From positions 1 through 6,494 of the forward strand of contig JAQCER010000213.1 of the NCBI GenBank assembly GCA_027618625.1: 6,494 nt of DNA, read 5' to 3'. The position numbers and the translations under genes were made by a program. The stretch's first letter is position 1. Every line of letters begins with the position of its first letter. The notes under the pieces are model-generated. The model was given only the letters and a program-made list of their open reading frames with translations, did not search any database and was not told the DNA's origin. The stretch is from Verrucomicrobiota bacterium (GTDB lineage: Bacteria; Verrucomicrobiota; Verrucomicrobiia; Verrucomicrobiales; DEV007). This document shows, one piece after another, positions 1 to 6,200 of this stretch.

Positions 1-311
1 GGGGAAAATCTGGTTGGGCGCTCTCGCCAGCCTACGATCTCAATCCAGTGCCGGTGGATATCAAGGCCCGCGTGTTGACGACGAACATCGACCTCGACGA
101 AGGCACCTGCTCGGTCGATCTTCTCGAAGCCTCGGCGAGGTATTTCGCGCTTTCTCTCTCCGATGCGCGCTCGATTCTCAAGCAGGTGGCGTGCGCGACC
201 TCCACCTGGCGTGCGGCCGCACGGGACCTCGGCTCCGCTTCTGCGGAAATCGATCGCATGGCCAGCGCCTTTGAACATGACGATCTCCATCGAGCCCTAA
301 CTTTAGCCTGA
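1..311 (+). CDS. hipA: HipA-family Ser/Thr kinase toxin, C-terminal end (5' partial)
   Basis: This is the last 102 codons of a HipA-type kinase; the first full codon is at base 3 and the TGA stop is at 309-311. HipA proteins are the toxin half of HipBA toxin-antitoxin pairs and phosphorylate aminoacyl-tRNA synthetases in the cytoplasm. The fragment opens with WALSPAYDLNPVPVDIK. The PAYDLNP segment is typical of the HipA C-terminal domain, and its Asp (residue 12 here) should correspond to the metal-binding Asp of the kinase active site (D332 in E. coli HipA). A helical region follows, then the closing RMASAFEHDD segment (from residue 85) typical of HipA C-termini. The frame is open to the window edge, so the GTG at 48 is an internal codon and not the start. 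The catalytic loop, the N-terminal domain and any hipB antitoxin lie outside the window, so whether the gene is intact cannot be judged. The family call is by motif recognition. Confidence 0.85.
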   Translation, partial: GKSGWALSPAYDLNPVPVDIKARVLTTNIDLDEGTCSVDLLEASARYFALSLSDARSILKQVACATSTWRAAARDLGSASAEIDRMASAFEHDDLHRALTLA

Positions 312-326
312 TCCATCCGAACCTGA

Positions 327-565
327 ATGAATCCCAAGACTCACGTCCCCTCCGTTTCTGTCAACTATGCCCGCGACGGCAGTTCCACTCGATCCAACGA
401 GCTGGGCATGCGACCGATGCAGGAACCCGCCTACCAGAAGCGCGGCGAGCAGTATCTCCTCATCAAATCGCCTCCTGCCTCCGGCAAGAGCCGGGCGCTG
501 CGCTGATGTTCATCGCGCTGGACAAACTGGATAGACCTCGCCATCCGGGCACCTTTCCGCTTTAA
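327..565 (+). pseudogene. Frameshifted N-terminal remnant of a DEAD/DEAH-type (SF2) helicase
   Basis: The ATG at 327, 15 nt after the hipA stop, opens a frame of 59 codons ending at TGA 504-506. Around residues 43-57 it reads YLLIKSPPASGKSRAL, a nucleotide-binding motif I (Walker A, ASGKS) as in helicases of restriction-type systems. After the tandem CGCTG at 496-505, the expected continuation MFIALDKL appears in another frame at 506-529. Deleting one 5-bp copy restores a continuous RALMFIALDKL. The rescued frame then reads DRPRHPGTFPL and stops at TAA 563-565, so homology seems to end near base 530, perhaps at a deletion junction. A complete family member would be many hundreds of residues long, so this is a dead N-terminal stub. 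No strong Shine-Dalgarno is seen before the ATG. The exact helicase subfamily is uncertain; a type III restriction-like or other defence helicase is the best guess. Confidence 0.72.
496..505 (+). repeat. 5-bp tandem duplication (CGCTG x2) causing the helicase frameshift
   Basis: CGCTG occurs twice back to back at 496-500 and 501-505. Removing either copy joins the Walker A frame (…GKSRAL) to the continuation MFIALDKL without a stop. That makes a slipped-strand duplication the simplest explanation for the frameshift. The repeat itself is seen directly; the mechanism is inferred. Confidence 0.75.
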
Positions 566-773
566 GAAAGAACGTGGTCGCCTGCCGTCCATGACCGCTC
601 AGAATGCGTGGGAGAAGCGTATGGCGGAGGGCGCGGCAGCATTTGTAAGAGTCAAAGATGGAGGACGCTAGCCTGGGTTATTAAAGGTCATCGATGGAAC
701 ACTCGCCGACTACGTTTTCGATCTTGGATCCGCCCAGATCCTTGAGCGAGAGCTGTTCGTGGCTTTGCTTTGA
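507..773 (+). pseudogene. Unrecognised decayed coding remnants, single frame with internal stop
   Basis: In the same frame as the helicase start, 507-668 reads a protein-like segment including NWIDLAIRAPFRFKKERG and, from an ATG at 591, MTAQNAWEKRMAEG followed by AAAFVRVKDGGR and TAG at 669-671. The frame resumes at 672 with GLLKVIDGTLADYVFDLG and SAQILERELFVALL, ending at TGA 771-773. The mix of charged and hydrophobic residues, and an amphipathic-looking end followed by a natural-looking stop, suggest remnants of one or more real genes. I do not recognise a family. They could be later parts of the operon that carried the helicase, joined by internal deletion, or unrelated fragments. A small gene from ATG 591 (26 residues) is possible, but nothing supports its expression. 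Confidence 0.4.
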
Positions 774-895
774 TCGACAGCCAGCTCGCGCCGCCTGCTT
801 TCGTCGCAGAATTCCTTCGGTTATTTCTTGTCTTACCCGGCAGTTTCCCCTAAAACACATTCGGTTTCATTAAAGCTTCCCAACTCCCAGCAAAC
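774..895 (+). other. Intergenic gap before the LamG gene
   Basis: No convincing coding frame, RNA gene or terminator hairpin is seen here. The frame of the downstream gene is closed by TAA at 851-853, and the only start codon after that stop is ATG 896. The 3' part is A/T-richer than the flanking genes. It should hold the promoter of the downstream two-gene unit. Confidence 0.5.
828..856 (+). promoter_or_regulatory. Weak sigma70-like promoter candidate
   Basis: TTGTCT at 828-833 and TAAAAC at 851-856 are separated by 17 nt. Each hexamer matches the -35 or -10 consensus at 4 of 6 positions. The start codon of the LamG gene lies 39 nt after the -10 candidate. It is the only reasonable pair I found in the gap, but a match of this quality can occur by chance. 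Confidence 0.2.
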
Positions 896-3220
896 ATGAC
901 AGCATCCAGACTCCATCATCTACCAATTGCTATCTGTCTCTTGATTACCGGTACTGTCGTCTGCAGCGATGGTGCCGATCTTCTTGGTTACTACGCATTC
1001 GAGGACAACTACGAGGATTCCTCCAGCAACGGCAATGATGCTCAAGAGTCGCAGAATCCCGATCAGCTGAGCTTCACTCCGGGACTACGTGGCAAGGGCC
1101 TCGACATCAATGATCCTTCAGTCGGAGCAGTCGCCAACACTGGTGGCTCGGTCGATATTCCGATCGATGCAAACGCTGATGCACTGCCTGCCGTTTCCTT
1201 TGGTGGCTGGGTCAAGGTGGATGACAAAACCTTTGGGGAATTTGATGGCTTCATGTCAACCGACAACGGCGGCTGGGATCGGGGGATCACTGTCAACCAT
1301 CCCGGCAGCGGCGCCTTTGGTGTCGCCAGTGGTGAAGGCCCAACAGTGGCGGGAGACGTCACGCCGGGCGAGTGGCGATACGTCGTTGGAACGTTCGACA
1401 TCGATTCTGGAATTTCGACCGTCTACGTCGGTAACGCCGACGCAACAACTCAGACGACGGAATCCAATGTGGGTAACGATCTTGCTCAGGTCGGTGAACC
1501 GGTCATTGAGGTCGGCCGCTATGACAATCAGGACCTGGACGGCGTCGTCGATGACCTGTTCGTGTTCGACGGAGCACTGGACGCGCATCAGGTGAATGCG
1601 ATCCGAAACCTGCGCCTGAGCGCCGCTGACCTCTCTCCCCTGCACGTGAACCAGATCTTTTCACTCTTCGATGATGGCGAGGAAGGCCCGGTGAACGGTG
1701 CCATTTGGAAACCAGTTTCCGGACTCCCTGACGACAACCCGGGCGTGCTGGTGGACAGGGGAGACGCGGGAGTCGCGGTAGTTCTCGACGATTCAGGCAA
1801 TGGAATGCTCGCTCCAGCATCAGCATTCAGCACCAGCGATTCCGATGGTGATGGTCTGGATGACCTCTGGGAAACGGTGAACTTTGGAAACCTCGCCCAG
1901 AATGGAGAAGGTGACCCGGATGGGGATTCACTCAACAATGCTGGCGAATTCAATGCCGGAACCCGCCCTAACATTAAGGACACTGATGGCGACGGCCTGG
2001 AAGATGGAGCCGAAGTGACCACGCACATGACCAGTCCCGTGAAGGCAGACAGTGATGATGACGGGGCCAAGGATGCAAGAGAGATCGCTGCTGGCACCAA
2101 TCCGAACGATCCCGCCAGCTTGCCAAAGGACGCCGCTCCACCACTCCTCGCTTTGTTCGAATTCGAGGATGAATACGCCGACAGTTCGGGCAATGGCAAT
2201 GCGGCCCGCGCAGAACAGAATCCGGATGAGATCAGCTTCGTAGCGGGATTCCGTGGCCTAAGTGCCGATATCAATGACCCTGCCCCTGACGATGGCGCGA
2301 ACACTGGCGGCTCTTTCAATATTCCAGTCGACGCGAATCCATCGTCGCTACCGGATGTATCCTTCGGCGGCTGGGTCAACGTGACCGAAGACAATGTTGG
2401 GCAGCGCGGATTCATGGCCGTCGACAACGGTGGCTGGGATCGTGGCATCACGGTAAATGCCCAGGCTTCTGGCTCCTTCGGCATCGCAAGTGGTGCAGGC
2501 CCCGCCAACATCGGCGAAATCAAAAATGGCGAGTGGCAATACGTCGTCGCCACTTTTAGCGACGACGAGGACCGCGCTATTCTGTATGTGGGCAGCGCGG
2601 ATTCCGCCAGCAATACGACCGAGACCGCCGAAGCACGAGATCTTGCGACAGAGGGAGAGGTCGAAATCGAAGTCGGTCGTTACGACAATCAGGACCTGGA
2701 CGGCATGGTGGACGACATCTTCGTCTTTGGCGGCGAGCTGACACCGCACCAAGCGAACGCAATCCGAAACCTGCGCCTAAGCCCGCTCGACTACTCCCCA
2801 GCAGAAGCCGCACAGGTGTTCGAGCTTTTCTCCAACGACGCCAGCGGCGTAGTGGGAGCCTACGGCTGGAATCCAGTGTCCGGTCTCGATGCCACGGCAC
2901 CTGGAGCAGTGATCGACCTCGGTGGAGCGTTTGCGGTCGTGCTCGACAAAGGGGGCAACGGGATGCTGACTGGCTCGGCTCGCATTTTCCAGATTAAGGC
3001 AATCGAAATCACCAGCACCGCCACTACCCGAAGTGTCACGCTTACGTGGAACTCGCAGAACAATCGAGTCTACGCCCTCGAAGCTGCCGCAGACCTCGAT
3101 GCGTGGCTGGAACTCGATGATGGCATCGACTCCGAAGGCAGCGAGACCAGCTATACCGAGACGTCAGCTGCGCTTTTGGGCGAGACAGTGCGTTACTATC
3201 GGGTGCGGGAGGTGCGATAA
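896..3220 (+). CDS. Secreted protein with two LamG-like modules, TSP3-type calcium linker and FN3-like tail
   Basis: A complete 774-residue protein. Residues 1-24 form a Sec-type signal peptide: an Arg/His n-region and a hydrophobic stretch 9-22, with likely cleavage after VCS. Two LamG/concanavalin-like jelly-roll modules follow at 29-311 and 417-698. Each has the core strands SFGGWV (101-106 in the first), GEW.YVV (158-164) and VGRYDNQDLDG.VDD (206-220), the usual signature of bacterial Laminin_G_3 domains. Between them, 312-411 is Asp-rich with DSDGDGLDD, GDPDGDSLNN, DTDGDGLEDG and DSDDDGAKD, which are thrombospondin type 3 calcium-binding motifs. Residues 699-774 form an FN3-like end (VTLTWNS…YALEAAADL…) closing in YYRVREVR. 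LamG modules usually bind glycans or proteins outside the cell, so an exported adhesive or polysaccharide-associated role is inferred; no catalytic motif is visible. ATG 896 is the only start after the in-frame stop at 851, and it lacks a clear Shine-Dalgarno. The stop abuts the next gene. Confidence 0.93.
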   Translation: MTASRLHHLPIAICLLITGTVVCSDGADLLGYYAFEDNYEDSSSNGNDAQESQNPDQLSFTPGLRGKGLDINDPSVGAVANTGGSVDIPIDANADALPAVSFGGWVKVDDKTFGEFDGFMSTDNGGWDRGITVNHPGSGAFGVASGEGPTVAGDVTPGEWRYVVGTFDIDSGISTVYVGNADATTQTTESNVGNDLAQVGEPVIEVGRYDNQDLDGVVDDLFVFDGALDAHQVNAIRNLRLSAADLSPLHVNQIFSLFDDGEEGPVNGAIWKPVSGLPDDNPGVLVDRGDAGVAVVLDDSGNGMLAPASAFSTSDSDGDGLDDLWETVNFGNLAQNGEGDPDGDSLNNAGEFNAGTRPNIKDTDGDGLEDGAEVTTHMTSPVKADSDDDGAKDAREIAAGTNPNDPASLPKDAAPPLLALFEFEDEYADSSGNGNAARAEQNPDEISFVAGFRGLSADINDPAPDDGANTGGSFNIPVDANPSSLPDVSFGGWVNVTEDNVGQRGFMAVDNGGWDRGITVNAQASGSFGIASGAGPANIGEIKNGEWQYVVATFSDDEDRAILYVGSADSASNTTETAEARDLATEGEVEIEVGRYDNQDLDGMVDDIFVFGGELTPHQANAIRNLRLSPLDYSPAEAAQVFELFSNDASGVVGAYGWNPVSGLDATAPGAVIDLGGAFAVVLDKGGNGMLTGSARIFQIKAIEITSTATTRSVTLTWNSQNNRVYALEAAADLDAWLELDDGIDSEGSETSYTETSAALLGETVRYYRVREVR
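980..1828 (+). repeat. LamG module copy 1 (residues 29-311 of the 896-3220 gene)
   Basis: This is the first copy of an approximately 283-codon internal duplication, paired with 2144-2989. It runs from LLGYYAFED to the segment ending NGMLAPASAF. The LamG core occupies roughly the first 240 residues. The last 70 or so, starting near LSPLHVNQIFSLF, are a tail also present in copy 2 that I cannot assign to a known domain. Confidence 0.85.
2144..2989 (+). repeat. LamG module copy 2 (residues 417-698 of the 896-3220 gene)
   Basis: This is the second copy of the duplication, running from LLALFEFED to NGMLTGSARIF. It aligns with copy 1 end to end with only short gaps and well over half the residues identical by eye. 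Short DNA blocks are conserved at base level, for example 1523-1543 against 2684-2704, and the ATCCGAAACCTGCGCCT block in both copies. The most divergent part is the strand around ILYVGSADSASNTTETAEAR. Confidence 0.85.
3207..3214 (+). promoter_or_regulatory. Shine-Dalgarno for the TTG-started LTD gene
   Basis: GGGAGGTG lies inside the last codons of the LamG gene. Its GGAGG core (3208-3212) is 8 nt from the TTG at 3221, an ideal spacing. This decides the start of the downstream gene: the first in-frame ATG would fall at residue 58, inside the first LTD, and would remove the signal peptide. The arrangement suggests translational coupling. Confidence 0.75.
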
Positions 3221-6200
3221 TTGACGCTCTGGCGGCGCCATTCAGGGTTGCTGGCGGCGCTGCTCGTCTGGATTGGGTTCACTCCGTCTGCCCTCAACGC
3301 GAGCGACAGCGTGGTCGTTTTCAATGAAGTCCACTACCACTCAGCGTACGACAAAGACAGCGAGCTCGAGTGGATTGAACTGCACAACCAGATGGCGGTC
3401 GATGTCGATCTGTCGGCCTGGCGCATTGATGGCGGCATCCAGTTTGATTTCGCTCTTGATACGGTGATTCCGGGCGGCGGATATGTTGTCGTCGCCCGCA
3501 ATCCTCAAGCCTTACAGGCAGCGACAGGTTTCCCTGGTGCACTGGGGCCATTCACCGGCTCGCTCGCCAACGGCGGTGAAGAACTGGTTCTCTACAATCA
3601 CAACCGACTCCAACCGAACGCGGAACTCGAAGGACGGCGGGTGATGGACCGGCTCGCCTACACTGATAACGCTCCATGGCCCGTGGCCTCGGATGGCTCT
3701 GGCGTGACACTGGCCAAGCGCGATCCTGACACTGGCAGCAAACAACCAGAGAACTGGACATGGAGCAGTCAAATGGGAGGCACCCCAGGTGCAGAGAATT
3801 TCCCCGCAGCAGACAGCGTTCCTCTCGACATCATCCGCGTGCTGGAGGTAGACGCGAACTGGCGCTACAACCAAGCTGGCGAAAACTTCGACGCAAGCTG
3901 GGCGGGCGCGCCCCATCCAGACGGTGGCAACTGGAGCACTGGCCCAGGCGCGTTCGGATTCGAGGCAAAACTGAATGACATTATCGGCACCCCACTTACT
4001 CAGCCGACGCTAAACCAGCCATACGTCGCTACGCACTACTTTGAGACCGATATCGAATTAACCGCTGAAGTGATCCACCGCATCGCACACATTAACATTG
4101 CTCATCTTGTCGACGATGGCGCGGTGTTCTACATCAACGGCGAAGAAGCCCATCGTTACAACATGCCAGCGGGTGCCATCAGCTTTGAATCATTGGCGAC
4201 GAGCAGCACAGAAGCAGAATGGATTGCGGTCGAGCAATTAAGCGCCGCCAGCCTTGTCCCCGGGACGAACCGCGTTTCCGTCGAAGTGCACCAGTCGTCG
4301 ATCGGCAGCAGTGATGTCGCATTTGGACTGACCCTCGACATTGCCCTTGCCCCTCCTTCTGTCGGTGGAACCGATTTCTCTGGCCTGAAATTGAACGAGC
4401 TAAGCGCTGCGGACGGAGCAACGCCACTCGTCATAGAGCTTTTCAACAGTCGAAGCCAACCACTGCAGCTCGATGGAATAGTAATCTCGATCTCCGGCGA
4501 TCCCGATAGGGAATGGATCATCCCTGACGGCACCACTCTCGCGGCTGAAAGCTGGTTCGTGCTCGATGGCCCCGCTCTCATTGCCACCGATCAGGATCGA
4601 GTCATCCTTCTGAGCCCGGGCCGCGACCAAGTGATCGATGCACGGCAAGCATCGGCTTCGCTTCGAGGACTCGTAGCGGAGGGTGAATTCGCAGGACGCT
4701 GGCTACACCCTGACAAACCCACCTTTGGCGGAGCAAACAGCTTTGTCCTTGCGAATGCTATCGTCATCAACGAGATTTTTTACCACGCCTATCCTGAACG
4801 TGGATTCCCTGACATTCCGCCAGCGCTGGGCGATGCGGTGTTACTCCCTCTCGCATCACCCTGGCGCTACCATGAGAACGTGTCAGGAGAAGGTCTGCCA
4901 GCCGGATGGGCCACAACCACGCACACCGACTGGCCAGTCGGCATGGCGCTGCTCGGGCGCGAACCAACGGCGCTTGAGGAACCGATCCGGACGGCATTGT
5001 CTTTCTCTCGCCCGCAAGTCACTTACTACTTTGAGACTGAGTTCCCATTTACTGGCGACGTCAACTCCGGGCTTACGCTGCGCCACTTCATCGACGACGG
5101 AGCCATCTTTTATCTCAATGGCGTTGAGATCTCCCGCATCAACATGCCAGCTGGCCCGGTCACACCGGACACGCTGGCGAACCCAAGCGTCGACAATGCG
5201 GAAAGCATCACCACCACCAATGCCGGTGCCAATCTCGTCCAAGGAAACAACCGCCTGTCTGCCGAAGTACACCAGGCGAACGTCGGCAGCAGTGACATCA
5301 TTTTCGGTGTCGAAATTCTTGGCAAGTCCGTGATCGCGCCGGGCATTCCTGGACAACCATACCGGGAACCTGGCGATGAGTGGATTGAATTGTTCAACCG
5401 AAGTAGCCAGCCCGTCGATATTTCGGGTTGGTCGTTGCAATCCGGAGTGGACTTCACCTTTCCTGGGGGAACAACCATCGCCCCATCAGCCTATCTGCTC
5501 ATTGCCGACGACGAAGCAACACTTCAGGCAAAGCATCCGGCCATCAGCATCGCGGGTTCATTCAATGGTGGACTGGCAAATGGCGGCGAGCGCCTGGTAT
5601 TGGCGGACGCCGCAGGAAATCCTGCCGATGAAGTAGACTACGCGGACGCCGGACGGTGGCCGATTTACCCCGATGGCGGCGGCTCCAGCCTAGAGCTGAA
5701 AGATGCCGCTGCCGACAATCGGGCACCTGAAGCATGGGCCGCGAGCGACGAAAGCACCCGGTCGGCCTGGCAGACCTACAGCTATCGTGGCATCGCCGAA
5801 AACGATCGCATGGGCAACAACGTGTTTCACGAGTTCCTGCTCGGTCTGCTGGACGCCGGCGAGTTACTGCTCGACGATGTAAGCGTCATCGAAGACCCGT
5901 CCGGCGCGGCGACCGAGTTCGTTCAAAATGGCAGCTTCGAAAGTGATGCCGTGGGCGAGCTCGCGGAGAAGTGGCGTGCCGTTGGAACCCACGGCAGCCA
6001 TGGCCGCACGATCGTCGTCTCGGACCCTGACAATCCCGCCAACAAGTGCCTCCATGTAGTTGCGACCGGACCGACCGGCGACAAACACAACAAAATCGAA
6101 ACCACCTTTGCCAACAGAGAGCGGGTCGTGGTTGGCACAGAATATCAGATTTCATTTCGCGCCAAGTGGCTCGCCGGCTCGAATCAGGTCAACACGCGTC

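Noticed and set aside
48..311. Separate 87-codon gene starting at GTG 48
   Set aside because: The frame is open upstream to the window edge and the upstream residues (WALSPAYDLNP) are HipA, so GTG 48 is internal.
745..790. Possible hairpin or terminator from GCGAG…CTCGC near the last remnant's stop
   Set aside because: The arms pair imperfectly over a long loop and no T-tract follows.
896..964. Lipoprotein signal at the N-terminus of the LamG protein (Cys23)
   Set aside because: The residues before Cys23 (TVV) do not fit a lipobox, which needs a small residue at -1; an ordinary signal peptide fits better.
1588..2613. 341-codon antisense open frame
   Set aside because: It lies wholly inside the LamG gene. 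The composition is Ser/Pro/Ala-rich mirror sequence with no domain, and the sense frame is strongly supported.
3229..3260. Direct repeat CTGGCGGCGC (3229-3238 and 3251-3260)
   Set aside because: Short and GC-rich within signal-peptide codons rich in Leu/Ala/Arg; likely coding coincidence.
4156..4587. 143-codon antisense open frame
   Set aside because: Shadow of the LTD gene, with no recognisable domain or ribosome binding site.
4683..5333. 216-codon + strand open frame in another frame
   Set aside because: It overlaps the LTD gene throughout. Its translation is Ser/Thr/Arg-rich with no motif, while the sense frame carries clear LTD and sandwich motifs.
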